Source: Oryzomonas sagensis (GTDB taxonomy: Bacteria; Desulfobacterota; Desulfuromonadia; Geobacterales; Pseudopelobacteraceae). From it: 64,000 nucleotides of DNA. The notes below the pieces were generated by a model. That model saw only the letters and a list, made by a program, of their open reading frames with translations, was not told the DNA's origin and did no database searches. Below are positions 8,569 to 17,507 of the stretch, piece by piece. The stretch is from the NCBI RefSeq assembly GCF_008802355.1, contig NZ_VZRA01000002.1, positions 405,642 through 469,641 of the forward strand, in the 5' to 3' direction. Position 1 is the first letter of the stretch. Each line of letters starts with the position of its first letter. Both the position numbers and the translations under genes were made by a program.

Positions 8569-9105
8569 CTACGGCAATGCGGCAAGAACGGCGTCGAACC
8601 GGGAACCGTTCTGGTAGTCCTCACTCATCCGGATGATGCCGGTGCTGTCGATGACGACGGTGGTCCCCATGGTTGCCTGATAATTATTGAGCAGGACATG
8701 CCCCGTGTCCGCCAGGACCTGGAAGCTGCCGGCAAAACCGTTCGCCGCGGCCGAACCGGCGGCGTCCGCGACGGAGCCGGAAACGTAATCAACGGCATAG
8801 AAGCCGACAGCGGGATAGGAGGGCATCGTGCCGCGGATGCTGTCCATGTGACTGTCGCAGACCGGGCACCACATGGTGAAGTACAGGACAATGCCCTTCC
8901 GGGCGGCGAGTGCCGACGCAAGGGTAACGGTTGCGCCGCTGGTGTCGCTAACCGAGAAATCGGGCGCCCGCTGGCCCACGGAGGGTCCTGTGGAGCCCGG
9001 CTGGACCGGGGGCCGCTTGTCCTCCCCGGAGGGGAACAGGTTATCGCCGCACCCGGCCAGGACCAGCATCGCGAGCAGCAGGCAGCAGTGTCTAGCGAAA
9101 CGCAT
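8569..9105 (-). CDS. TlpA/thioredoxin-like redoxin lipoprotein
   Basis: 178 residues. Lipobox LAGC (Cys19) follows a hydrophobic signal, then VGQRAPDFSVSDTSGATVTLA, the usual AhpC/TSA-TlpA start, and a CPVC active site (Cys80 and Cys83) in YFTMWCPVCDSH. TlpA-type proteins are periplasmic thiol-disulphide oxidoreductases used in cytochrome maturation and copper-site assembly. The ATG at 9105 lies inside the end of the upstream beta-barrel gene (14-nt overlap), which points to translational coupling. The frame reaches further upstream to 9237 but that part is the barrel gene in another frame. Confidence 0.85.
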   Translation of the reverse strand: MRFARHCCLLLAMLVLAGCGDNLFPSGEDKRPPVQPGSTGPSVGQRAPDFSVSDTSGATVTLASALAARKGIVLYFTMWCPVCDSHMDSIRGTMPSYPAVGFYAVDYVSGSVADAAGSAAANGFAGSFQVLADTGHVLLNNYQATMGTTVVIDSTGIIRMSEDYQNGSRFDAVLAALP

Positions 9106-10090
9106 AGCGGACCCCCACGGTGATGATATCGGTGGTGGGAAAATTCTTCCCCCAGCCGTCCGCCTGGATGGCATGGTTCCATCCGGCCCGCACGGTCCAG
9201 TCGCTGTCGGTGTTGGCATAGGCAAGGGTTCCCCCAACCGACTGTTTCGTGAAGGCGGTCGTGCCGTCCCGCATACCGTTGAAGCTGCCGTCCCCCTCGG
9301 TCAGGTACGTATAGGAGACGGTGCCGATCACCTGGTCACCGCCGGTGCCCAGGACATAGCTGTAGCTCAGGGACGCGCCTACCGACAACCGGTCTCCCAG
9401 CTGTTTGCGGTACGGCTCCACGTATCTGCCGTACTCCCGGTTGACGGAACGTTCGAAATAGGTGCCGTAACTCAGGGCAACGGAGGCGCTCCAGGGCTGG
9501 ATGGTCTTTTCGATGAGCAGGTTGCCGTCGAGGCGGTAGAATCCACGGCCGGTGATGTCGAAACTGCTCTTCTCGTCGTCGTAGGGGGAGATGCCGGTGG
9601 GGAGGAGGAGGGACAGCCCCAGGTTGACGGACGGGATCATGTCCTCCGGTTCGCGCACCCGCCAGGCCGACGTGTCCTCAAACAGCTCGTACCACAGGGA
9701 AACCGTGGCGTCGCCGAGGCCGTCCGAGTGGGAGGAAACCCCGGAATAGTTGTTGTCGTTCCACACGTAGGGAAGTACGACGCTCGCCTGCCAATCCCTG
9801 AAAAACCTCTGGGCGTATCCCAGGTTCACGCGGTACTGCTTCAGGTCCGATCCGGGCGGATCGGGGGTGTGCCTGCCGTCCTGGTTCCAGAAGCCGTCGT
9901 AGATCTCCATGTCAAGGGAAAGGTCGGCCACGGCCCGGGCGTATTTCGGCACGAGCAGGGAGGTGGGGGAACCGCCGCCGCAGCAGGAGCCTGCCCAGGA
10001 AGGTCGCGGGACGATTGCGGCGCCCCCTGCCAGGAGGGCTGCCGCAATCATGAGTGCCGGCATACGGCCGATCTGCCGTGGCGCGCCCAT
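9092..10090 (-). CDS. Outer-membrane beta-barrel protein (meta-pathway transporter-like)
   Basis: 332 residues; a signal peptide ending PSWAGS precedes a Cys-Cys-Gly-Gly start, then alternating amphipathic strands (YRVNLGYAQRFFRDWQASVVLPYV, LSVGASLSYSYVLGTGG, WTVRAGWNHAIQ) to the end. The C-terminus is VGVRYAFR, so the usual terminal Phe is followed by Arg. Pattern and length match the MetA-pathway of phenol degradation transporter family (PF13557-like barrels), widely used as generic outer-membrane channels. It lies between the lipoprotein at 10092-11702 (2 nt away) and the TlpA-like gene. A role as the outer-membrane part of this export unit is inference. Confidence 0.75.
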   Translation of the reverse strand: MGAPRQIGRMPALMIAAALLAGGAAIVPRPSWAGSCCGGGSPTSLLVPKYARAVADLSLDMEIYDGFWNQDGRHTPDPPGSDLKQYRVNLGYAQRFFRDWQASVVLPYVWNDNNYSGVSSHSDGLGDATVSLWYELFEDTSAWRVREPEDMIPSVNLGLSLLLPTGISPYDDEKSSFDITGRGFYRLDGNLLIEKTIQPWSASVALSYGTYFERSVNREYGRYVEPYRKQLGDRLSVGASLSYSYVLGTGGDQVIGTVSYTYLTEGDGSFNGMRDGTTAFTKQSVGGTLAYANTDSDWTVRAGWNHAIQADGWGKNFPTTDIITVGVRYAFR

Positions 10091-10091
10091 G

Positions 10092-11702
10092 TCAGGGGAT
10101 GACGGTGAAGCTCTGGTAGCCGTTCGTTGCGGAGGGGGCGGCGCCGTCGGTCGTCTTCTGCTCGCCGTTGACCGTGACCTTGACGTAGACCTTGCCGGGC
10201 ACCCCGGACGAAAGCCCGGTCAGCCCGGCGGCCGACCAGTGGCCGTTGCCGCCGTCCGTGGCGCTGACCCAGTTCGCGGCGTCGGTGGATACCTGGACGG
10301 CTATGGCGTTGACCGTCCAGGTTGCGCCGGTCTGGTCCTTCAGTTGGCTCCCCACCTTCACCGCAGGGAAGCTCATCATGGTTTCCTTGGTGGCGAGGAA
10401 CAAGCCGAAGGTGTAGCTTCCCCCGGCACCGCTGGCAAGGCCGTCGTTGAACAGGTAGTAGGTCCGTTTCTCTGCGCCGGTCATGCCCGGTATGGCGTCA
10501 CTGACGCCGGAGAGCTTGGCGAGGGTGGTGCTCCCCATGGGCATGGCAACCGTGGGATAGAAGGAGGCCGTCTCGCTGCCGATCATCACCTTCAGTTCCC
10601 AGACCCCCATGGAGAGGCCGTTCATCATGTTGGCCATGACATAGTAGACCGTGCAGGTATAGGTCCCGTCTCCGTTATCGATAACCGGATCAGCGGGGGT
10701 GGAATGGTTCCCGCTCGACATGTGCATCAACGGTTGCAGGGAAACGGGTTTCCCGGCAGCCGGCGTGCCGCCGCCCAGGTTGGTCAGCTTGATCCTGAAG
10801 CTTGTCCTGCCCTGGACGGGAGCCATCGTGCCGGGAATGTATTCGACCCGGTAGCTCGTGGTCAGTGCGGTCTTGTTGAAGGGAAGGGGGCCGAGCTTGT
10901 CGATGGTCAGCCTGGTCTTGTTCAGGCTGCTGCTTTGGAATTCCACCAGGGCTGTGGTGTAACGGTTGGCTATGTCCTCAGGGATGGCTGTCCCCGACGC
11001 CGTGGACACCGCAGCACCTAATTTCCTGCCGTCGAGCGTGCCATCGGCAAGGTCGTCGGCCAGGACATCGATCAGCTCGAACTGTTTGGACGGGTCGTTG
11101 ATGAGGTCCTTGGTCAGTTGGCTGAAAGCGGCGACGTGGAGCCCGGCCAGCCGCTGCTTGTCGGAGGATGCGGTGGACATGTTCACGAACGCCGGCTTCA
11201 CGGAACAATCGGGGGTAAAGCCGAAGGCGGCGTTAAATTCGGCCTCGGCGGCGGCCTTGCTCGTGCCGCCGGCCACCATCTTCCGGATGATGGTGCTGGA
11301 AGGGTCTATGGTCACATTCGAGCCGCCGGCCAGGCTGCCGCCTGCGATATAAGCGCTGAGCGTCCCCAGAACTACCGCCCTGCCGCTGGCCGTCTGGTCC
11401 GCCTCGTCGTCAAAGGTGCCGCTCGTGGCCTCAAAGACCAGATCATTGGCAAGGGCCGCCGTGGGGATGGCGATGGTGTACGATCCGTCGCCCGCCGTGA
11501 TTGCCGGGCCCGCCACCACCGTCCCGGCAACCGTTGTTACCTTGACCTTCGCGCCGTTTGCCGGACCGGCCAGGACCGAGCCTGAGACCGTTGTCGTCGC
11601 CACAGGGGAACTGCCGCCACCCGAACCGCCGCCACAGCCGGACATGATGATGGCCATACACGGTAACAACAGAGTTTGCATACAACGCCGGAATGATCTC
11701 AT
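10092..11702 (-). CDS. Large surface lipoprotein with carboxypeptidase-regulatory-like domain
   Basis: 536 residues from an ATG at 11702 with AAGGAG six nt upstream. The signal ends in a lipobox (MSGC, Cys23) followed by a Gly/Ser-rich tether. The first domain (TVSGSVLAGPANGAKVKV...GDGSYTI) is a beta-sandwich of the carboxypeptidase-regulatory/Big type, repeated in spirit at the end (GNGHWSAAGLTGLSSGVPGKVYVKV). A Met/His-rich patch PLMHMSSGNHS could bind copper. It is the first gene of the ten-gene unit and follows shared promoter copy 2 with a leader of about 70 nt. Function unknown; the Met/His patch and the NosL neighbours suggest metal binding, which is inference. Confidence 0.75.
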   Translation of the reverse strand: MRSFRRCMQTLLLPCMAIIMSGCGGGSGGGSSPVATTTVSGSVLAGPANGAKVKVTTVAGTVVAGPAITAGDGSYTIAIPTAALANDLVFEATSGTFDDEADQTASGRAVVLGTLSAYIAGGSLAGGSNVTIDPSSTIIRKMVAGGTSKAAAEAEFNAAFGFTPDCSVKPAFVNMSTASSDKQRLAGLHVAAFSQLTKDLINDPSKQFELIDVLADDLADGTLDGRKLGAAVSTASGTAIPEDIANRYTTALVEFQSSSLNKTRLTIDKLGPLPFNKTALTTSYRVEYIPGTMAPVQGRTSFRIKLTNLGGGTPAAGKPVSLQPLMHMSSGNHSTPADPVIDNGDGTYTCTVYYVMANMMNGLSMGVWELKVMIGSETASFYPTVAMPMGSTTLAKLSGVSDAIPGMTGAEKRTYYLFNDGLASGAGGSYTFGLFLATKETMMSFPAVKVGSQLKDQTGATWTVNAIAVQVSTDAANWVSATDGGNGHWSAAGLTGLSSGVPGKVYVKVTVNGEQKTTDGAAPSATNGYQSFTVIP

Positions 11703-11774
11703 TGCGCACTCCTTTGATCGGTTGTCTTGCGGGAAAATCGTTTGCAGGCTCTCTGCTCCGGGAGGATGATGATA

Positions 11775-11829
11775 AGTATATCTGTCTGCATCGCTTTGTG
11801 TCGTCAGGGTATGTCCGATATTTGCATCG
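11775..11829 (-). promoter_or_regulatory. Shared regulated promoter, copy 2 (NosL/ABC/lipoprotein unit)
   Basis: Minus strand: CGATGCAAATATCGGACA (11812-11829) and a TATACT -10 (11775-11780) with exactly the same spacing as copy 1. About 34 of 55 positions agree between the two, mostly in the distal box and the -10. It lies between the terminator of the multicopper oxidase gene and the lipoprotein gene. Confidence 0.72.
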
Positions 11830-11906
11830 GTGGGGGATTGCCGGGAACTCGGAATTTGTCCTATGGTCACTCCTGTTCCTCCCCCGGCGTCGAGATGCAA
11901 AAAACA

Positions 11907-11934
11907 GGGTGCGCCCCGTGATGGCGACGCACCC
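11907..11934 (-). terminator. Rho-independent terminator after the multicopper oxidase gene
   Basis: Seven-base-pair GGGTGCG/CGCACCC stem (11907-11913 with 11928-11934), followed on the minus strand by TGTTTTTTG. It lies about 30 nt past the stop at 11964 and separates the oxidase unit from promoter copy 2. Confidence 0.75.
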
Positions 11935-11963
11935 GTTCTGCTGTTACATCTTACAACCCGATG

Positions 11964-14900
11964 TTACCATTTGCCTGCTACCGGAGTATCTCCGGCAATG
12001 CCGAAATTGTAGATGACGTCTGTCGGCGGTGTCCACGTTCCAGTGCCGCTCACGTTCAGGAAGAACTGACCGGCTCTGAACACGCCGACCTTGGTTTTAC
12101 CGGTACCGTTCCAGTCACCCGTTACCGGAGTGTCCCCTGACAATCCGAAATTATAGATGACGTCCGTTGGTGGGGTCCAGGTCCCGGTGCCGCTCACGTT
12201 CAGGAAGAACTGACCGTTTCTGAACACGCCGATCTTGGTTTTACCGGTGCCGTCCCAATCTCCGGTTACCGGAATATCCCCTGCCATGCCGAAATTGTAG
12301 ACGGCATCTATGCCCGGATCAAACACGCCGTTGCCGTTCATGTCCAGGAACCATTGACCGTTTCTGAACACGCCGACCTTGGTTGTCCCGTTGCCGTTCC
12401 AGTCTCCGGCTACCGGGATATCTCCTGGGAGCCCGAAATTGTAGATGACGTCCGTTGGCGGGGTCCAGGTCCCGGTGCCGCTTACGTTCAGGAGAAATTG
12501 GCCGGCTCTGAACACGCCGATCTTGGTCTTCCCATTGTTGTTCCAGTCTCCGAACACCGGGACATCCCCCGCGATACCGAAGGAGTGCGTCGCATCAATG
12601 CCGCTGTCCCATGCTCCGTTGCCGTTCGAGTCCAGATACCACTCGTCGGTTGTGCTACGGAAGACGCCGATCTTGGTTGCCACTATGGGTGCCGCAGGCG
12701 GGGTCACCGTAACCGCCACGGGCGCGGAAACGGCCGTGGCTCCCAAGCTGTTATAAACCTTGGCCGTCAGTGACAACGTTCCCGCATTAACACCGGAAAA
12801 GTTGAACGTGTACGGCGAGACGGTGGCCGAACCTATCAGGCTGGGGCCGTTGTAGTATTCCACCCTGAGGACCGTCGCCGTGCCGCCGGCCGTGGCGGTG
12901 GCCGTCAGCGGAATGGTTGCCGGTGCGACATAGGCCGCCCCGGCCAACGGTGTGGCAATGGCCACGGTTGGTGCGGTCCAGGTGGGGGTTGTTACGTTCC
13001 TGACGGCCGATGCCGGCGAATTGCCTATATCGTTGAAAGCAAGGATTCGATAACGATACGTCGTGGCCGAAGCGACCGTTGTGTCGGTATAGGTGAGCAC
13101 GGTCTTGTCGTATATGGTCGCTATGGTGGTGTACGTGGTGCTTGTGGCGCCCGTGGCCCGCTGGACCAGGTAACCGGTCGGCGCATTGGTCGCGGTCGAA
13201 GCGGCATTGGCTGTCCAGGTCACGACTACCTGTCCTATGGTTGCCGCGGCGGTGGGCCGGCCCGGGGCAAGGGGCGCGACACCGGCGACCGTCAGGACCA
13301 AGGGGCGCATCATGTCGTTTTCTTCATGTCCCAGCAGATGGCAGTGCCATACGTATTCCCAACCGAAGTTGGTCACCACGTTGCTTTGCTGGGCCACCGC
13401 CGCCACACCCGGCGGAGGAAGCACAGGATAGAAGTTGGTCGTGGAGTTCGCCGGGGTAGTCGGATCCAGCACCCGGCTGCTGTTGGGGATCGGGAAGGGG
13501 AGTATCTGGGAGGTGGGCCTGATGGCCACGATGAGGTCTTCCATCGGGTTCGTCCTGATGGTTTCCTTCCAGCCGATCTCTTCCGGGTACGGGGGTTTCA
13601 GGACGTTGGTCCAGTCGACCCGGTTGACCACCTGCATGTTGAACAGGTGGAAGTGCATGGCATGGGAGTCGACGCCCAGGTGGGAAAGGCGCCAGATGAT
13701 GGTCTCGCCATCGTTCATGATCTCGGTCGGCGGGTCGATGTAGCGGGCGAGGCCCAGGACAAAGCCGGCGCCGACGCTCGGCGTAAGCGGGTTGGGGGTC
13801 GAGCCGAGCCTGATGTCCATCCGCCCGTAATCCACGTCGAACCCTTCGGTCAGATTTTTCCCGGTCATTGCCAAGTCCCCGGTAAGCAGGGCGACAGCCG
13901 TGGCGCCCGAGGCGTTGCTGCCCGCAGGCGGCACCAGGAAGACCTCCGGTTGGCTCGTGTAACCCGAGCCCGGGTTGGTGATGGTGATGGAGCCGACGGT
14001 ATTGAGGGTCGGGATCATTACCGAGCAGGTGGCTGCCACGCCAGGGGCGGGAGGCGCCGATACGGTGCAGGTCGGGGCCGTCACGGTGTTGGTGTAGTTG
14101 GAACCCGGCTCGTCGATGGTGATGGCGTTGACCGCACCGCCCGATATGGTTGCCACGGCAGTCGCCTGCACGCCGCCGGCGGTCGGGGCGCCCAAGGTGA
14201 CGGTCGGCACCGTGGTATAGCCGCTGCCGGTCGTCAGGAGCGTGATGGCGCCGATGGGATTAAGGCCCGCCGTGGCGGTAGCGCCCGTGCCGCCGCCGCC
14301 GACGATGACAACGCTCGGGGCCGTCGCGTAATTGGCGCCTGGTGCCGTTGTCTTGATCCTGGAAAGGGCCTTGGCCGTGCCTGAAATATTCAGGGTTGTC
14401 TGGTAACCCATGACATAGTTGTCGGTCGTCCCCGTTTTGAAGTGGGGGCCGGAGGGAAAGGCTGCGTTATAGGCCAGTTGGGGCACGATGGGCGGCGGCT
14501 GGGATGCCGCAAATACCTGGGGCAGGGCCGCTTTCAACGCCTTCAGGCTGGGGCCGTCGGTGGCCGGGGTTTCGATCGCGGGCAGGGTGCCGGTTACGGG
14601 CGAGTTGCGGTTGAAACCGGGTTTAGCCGAGGAGCTGAAGTCCATGCTTGAAGATTTCGTCCCCGCGATCCTGATCTGCATGACGGTACGGGTGTTGGGA
14701 CCGAAACCGGGCGGGGTCGTGGGCGCGGCGCCGACGCCCCTCTGGTCCGGGTCGTCGCTGTAGAAGTCGTTGAGCGGCCAGAAGTTGGGCATGGGGGCCG
14801 GCGCGTCGTTGTACAGCATGACCACGTCGCCGTTGCTGAATTTTGACAGGTCCACGATGACGTCCGCGCGCACCGCCGGCAGAATGAAGAGCGTTTTGCT

Positions 14901-16757
14901 GGTGACGCCGGCCAGGGGGATGCTCTGACGGTTATATTCGAAATCCACCGGTTGCTGCGGGAGCATCGCGACCTGAGCCAGGAGTCCTCCCTCGTTGCCG
15001 ATCTGGATCCACGGAGGTCCTTGGGTCGTCGGGTCGGGGACACCGCCGTCGCGGCCGTCGATCGGCCAGGTCGGATAGGTTGCGTTGGGCGCCGCCGGCA
15101 CCATGGAGACCTCGGTGCAGTTGGCCGCAGTGAAGGTATTCCCTGTCTTGCATATGGCGCCGGTCACCCGGTCCTTCGCGTAGTACAACTGCAAGTTGAG
15201 CGCGCGGTCGTTGCAGGCGTTCAGGATGCGGAAACGGAGGGCATCCGGCGGCAACGTGACGTAAGGGAAGGCGGTGCCGTTGACGACCATGGTATCGGCA
15301 AAGGTCTCCGGGATGAGGGTCGGGCTCGGCAGGGTGAGGTTCAGGGGGAGCGCCGGCGGAATCATGAACGGGGCATAATCCCACCTGCCGTTGGGGGTGT
15401 TCCCCGTCGGGTCGAAGGGGTTCTCTATGGGCATATACTCGTGGGGCATCCACAGGTTTCCGCCCGTGGTGTTGACATAATACGCCCAGAGCGGGTCCGT
15501 GTTCAGGGTGTAATCGGTGTGGACATATTTCCCGGCGGGCAGGGTGGCCCAGGCCGCCGTTGCCGCAGCCGAGAGGGTTGTGGCGTCGTTCACGAAGAAC
15601 TTGTCCTGGATGACCAGGGGGATGCCATAGTGGTACGCGCCCCCACCGGCAACGGGCGCCCCCGGTGCAGGCCCCTGGAGTACGCCTGACTGGTCGGGCA
15701 GGAGCTTGGCATTGGTCGGATTCATGCCGTAGACGTTGGTGCCCGAGATCATGTCTTCCTCGTACTGGTCATACAGTAGATAGGGCGCGGCCATGCCGGC
15801 ATAGACGTTCAGGCGGGTGATCCCGTAGGCGTGGTCGTGGTAGAACATCAGCCTGGCACTCTGCTCATTGGTATAGTAGTAGGTCCCGATCCCGTCGTTT
15901 CCGATCGGCGAGAAGCAGGTCGTGCCGCCCTTGCACGGAACTGCGGTGCCATTGACGACAGAGCCGTTGACCATGTCGGGCACGTTCTGGAAACTCGCCC
16001 CCTTGGGATAGGAGGTGATTTCCCCGGCAGGGGTAATCCACTGGTGAGGCGTCCCGTCGCTGATCCACGGGGTTGCGCCGCCGTGGAGGTGAAGGTCCGC
16101 GCGGTTCTGGGAGTACATCTCAATGCCGCCATTGGGTCCCGTCCCGGCCCCCATGATGGTGGTGTCCACCGGCAGGGGGAGGAGGCTTCCCGCCGGGAGA
16201 TTGTTGTGGAACTTGAGGCGCACCGGCTTGCCGTTGCCGTTCACGCCGGCCGGCTTGGTCGGATCATAGGACTTGGCAATGATCGCCGGACCAAGGTACT
16301 GCTGAATACCATTGGGGGCGCCGGCCGGGCCGTTGATCTGCGCGTACCCCCTGAGGGTGGCCCCGGTTGCGGGCAGGTCCGAGTGCATCTGCTTGTTGAA
16401 CTGTCCCACCTCGATTTCGTAATAATCCGAGGCCGGGTTGGCGGATGTGCCGTTGCCCGCGAAGGTCGTCGTATCGGGAACAGCCAGGGGGATGTACTGC
16501 CCCAGGTTGTTCGCGTTCGTGGCCCCCAGGCCGGGGAGCGAGTCGACGAACTTCCTGATGTTCGGGCTGTAGGCGAAGTTGGGCTTGGTATAGTCGACGA
16601 CAGGGTTCCATCCGATCCCCGGCGGGTAGAGGGGGTTGGCCGGAGCGTTCGGTATGGGCCCGGGCAGCGGAGCCGCGGCCACGGCCATGGGAGCGGCCAG
16701 CATGGTCACCACCAGGACCAGCTTTTGCCATAGTAATGAGCAGCATCGCTTATTCAT
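11964..16757 (-). CDS. Giant secreted multicopper oxidase (CotA-like) with repeat-rich C-terminus
   Basis: 1597 residues, signal peptide ending AVAAAP. All four copper-ligand regions are visible: LHLHGG (about 224), FYHDHAYG (about 305), HAMHFHLFNMQ (about 1034) and WHCHLLGHEENDMM (about 1140), the last very like the CotA laccase HCH...H....M type-1 site. Between the second and third lies a long insertion of GSGYT-x-P repeats (14.0-14.4 kb). After the oxidase come a fibronectin III domain (about 1160-1250), an Ig-like domain (about 1265-1350) and five to six KIGVFR...GDWNGNG repeats of about 43 residues resembling FG-GAP/VCBS units. Likely extracellular oxidation of metals or phenolics. Its ATG overlaps the stop of the small gene upstream (ATGA). 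Confidence 0.9.
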   Translation of the reverse strand: MNKRCCSLLWQKLVLVVTMLAAPMAVAAAPLPGPIPNAPANPLYPPGIGWNPVVDYTKPNFAYSPNIRKFVDSLPGLGATNANNLGQYIPLAVPDTTTFAGNGTSANPASDYYEIEVGQFNKQMHSDLPATGATLRGYAQINGPAGAPNGIQQYLGPAIIAKSYDPTKPAGVNGNGKPVRLKFHNNLPAGSLLPLPVDTTIMGAGTGPNGGIEMYSQNRADLHLHGGATPWISDGTPHQWITPAGEITSYPKGASFQNVPDMVNGSVVNGTAVPCKGGTTCFSPIGNDGIGTYYYTNEQSARLMFYHDHAYGITRLNVYAGMAAPYLLYDQYEEDMISGTNVYGMNPTNAKLLPDQSGVLQGPAPGAPVAGGGAYHYGIPLVIQDKFFVNDATTLSAAATAAWATLPAGKYVHTDYTLNTDPLWAYYVNTTGGNLWMPHEYMPIENPFDPTGNTPNGRWDYAPFMIPPALPLNLTLPSPTLIPETFADTMVVNGTAFPYVTLPPDALRFRILNACNDRALNLQLYYAKDRVTGAICKTGNTFTAANCTEVSMVPAAPNATYPTWPIDGRDGGVPDPTTQGPPWIQIGNEGGLLAQVAMLPQQPVDFEYNRQSIPLAGVTSKTLFILPAVRADVIVDLSKFSNGDVVMLYNDAPAPMPNFWPLNDFYSDDPDQRGVGAAPTTPPGFGPNTRTVMQIRIAGTKSSSMDFSSSAKPGFNRNSPVTGTLPAIETPATDGPSLKALKAALPQVFAASQPPPIVPQLAYNAAFPSGPHFKTGTTDNYVMGYQTTLNISGTAKALSRIKTTAPGANYATAPSVVIVGGGGTGATATAGLNPIGAITLLTTGSGYTTVPTVTLGAPTAGGVQATAVATISGGAVNAITIDEPGSNYTNTVTAPTCTVSAPPAPGVAATCSVMIPTLNTVGSITITNPGSGYTSQPEVFLVPPAGSNASGATAVALLTGDLAMTGKNLTEGFDVDYGRMDIRLGSTPNPLTPSVGAGFVLGLARYIDPPTEIMNDGETIIWRLSHLGVDSHAMHFHLFNMQVVNRVDWTNVLKPPYPEEIGWKETIRTNPMEDLIVAIRPTSQILPFPIPNSSRVLDPTTPANSTTNFYPVLPPPGVAAVAQQSNVVTNFGWEYVWHCHLLGHEENDMMRPLVLTVAGVAPLAPGRPTAAATIGQVVVTWTANAASTATNAPTGYLVQRATGATSTTYTTIATIYDKTVLTYTDTTVASATTYRYRILAFNDIGNSPASAVRNVTTPTWTAPTVAIATPLAGAAYVAPATIPLTATATAGGTATVLRVEYYNGPSLIGSATVSPYTFNFSGVNAGTLSLTAKVYNSLGATAVSAPVAVTVTPPAAPIVATKIGVFRSTTDEWYLDSNGNGAWDSGIDATHSFGIAGDVPVFGDWNNNGKTKIGVFRAGQFLLNVSGTGTWTPPTDVIYNFGLPGDIPVAGDWNGNGTTKVGVFRNGQWFLDMNGNGVFDPGIDAVYNFGMAGDIPVTGDWDGTGKTKIGVFRNGQFFLNVSGTGTWTPPTDVIYNFGLSGDTPVTGDWNGTGKTKVGVFRAGQFFLNVSGTGTWTPPTDVIYNFGIAGDTPVAGKW
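11967..12680 (-). repeat. Tandem FG-GAP/VCBS-like coding repeats in the oxidase C-terminus
   Basis: Five to six copies of a unit of about 130 bp encode alternating K-[IV]-GVFR-x-GQ-[FW]-[FL]-L and G-D-W-[ND]-G-x-G motifs. Copies at about 12.0-12.15, 12.16-12.29 and 12.45-12.58 kb are nearly identical at the DNA level, so recombination or expansion is plausible. Confidence 0.8.
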
Positions 16758-17077
16758 TGTCCGCCCCCCTTTCCTGTTGTGTCAGGAGCCGCTGTTCCGG
16801 ATTCCTGTCCTTCCACGACCTTTTTGATGTACTTTTTGGCATCCTGCCGTTTCTTGATCGCGGCATCCCTCTGCTCACGCGCGCGTATGGCAGCGGCTTT
16901 GTCCCGTCGTTCTGCCGCCGCTTTCTGCTCGGGCGTCAGGGGGACGGCGCCTGAATCCTGCTGCGCGTAGGTTGCGCCGATCCCCAGGGAGGATGCAGCT
17001 ACCACCACGATGCACGTCGTTACTACTAAAAGTCTGAATCGGTTCATGGCCAGCAGAAAAAGTTTGAATCTATTCAT
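16754..17077 (-). CDS. Small exported Lys/Ala/Arg-rich protein, unknown
   Basis: 107 residues from an ATG at 17077 behind AAGGAGAG. A duplicated MNRF start (MNRFKLFLLAMNRFRLLVV) leads into a signal peptide (ATYAQQ), then a charged helical stretch (EQKAAAERRDKAAAIRAREQRDAAIKK, given here in part) and a Gly-rich tail. Its TGA overlaps the ATG of the multicopper oxidase by four nt, so the two are translated together. It may be an accessory or chaperone of the oxidase, but no family is recognised. Coiled-coil potential is high in the central third. Confidence 0.65.
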   Translation of the reverse strand: MNRFKLFLLAMNRFRLLVVTTCIVVVAASSLGIGATYAQQDSGAVPLTPEQKAAAERRDKAAAIRAREQRDAAIKKRQDAKKYIKKVVEGQESGTAAPDTTGKGGGQ

Positions 17078-17190
17078 AATATCTCTCCTTCCTTTTTGAT
17101 TTGCCAACACGACAAATCGGCCTCATTAACAGCACGGTCACGTTGCGGCACAAATCCTCCTTTCGTGTTTGATGAAGCGATCCCGGGAGT

Positions 17191-17490
17191 TCATTGGCGC
17201 GACATGGTTTTGAGCCAGGAGGCCCCATGCAACTTGGCCAGATCGTTCCTCACGATCATCTCCGGAGGGACATCCGCCGTCTGTTGCTGCTCGGATTCCC
17301 GGGCAGCGGCACTCGTCTGTTCCTGTGCTCCCTCCCCCGCCTGTCCGGGGCGGTTGGAGACGGGCACCTGTTCGGTTGTTCCGATACATACCGCCTCATA
17401 ATGATCCGGGTATTCCACGACCCGGCAGTCAGTGGCCCCAAAGACCACGCACGGCATCAACACTATCCCCGGCAAAATAATCTTTTTCAT
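17191..17490 (-). CDS. Small secreted protein, unknown
   Basis: 99 residues from the ATG at 17490 (GAGGG eight nt upstream). A signal peptide (IILPGIVLMPCVVFG) is followed by ATDCRVVEYPDHYEAVCIGT, with two Cys that could form a disulphide, and then a Gln/Ala/Glu-rich low-complexity tail. The upstream frame continues to 17664 without an ATG of its own and overlaps the FKBP gene. It lies 17 nt downstream of the FKBP stop and 113 nt upstream of the next small gene, inside the oxidase operon. No function can be given. Confidence 0.6.
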   Translation of the reverse strand: MKKIILPGIVLMPCVVFGATDCRVVEYPDHYEAVCIGTTEQVPVSNRPGQAGEGAQEQTSAAARESEQQQTADVPPEMIVRNDLAKLHGASWLKTMSRQ

Positions 17491-17507
17491 GGCTTCAGCC
17501 CTCTCGA

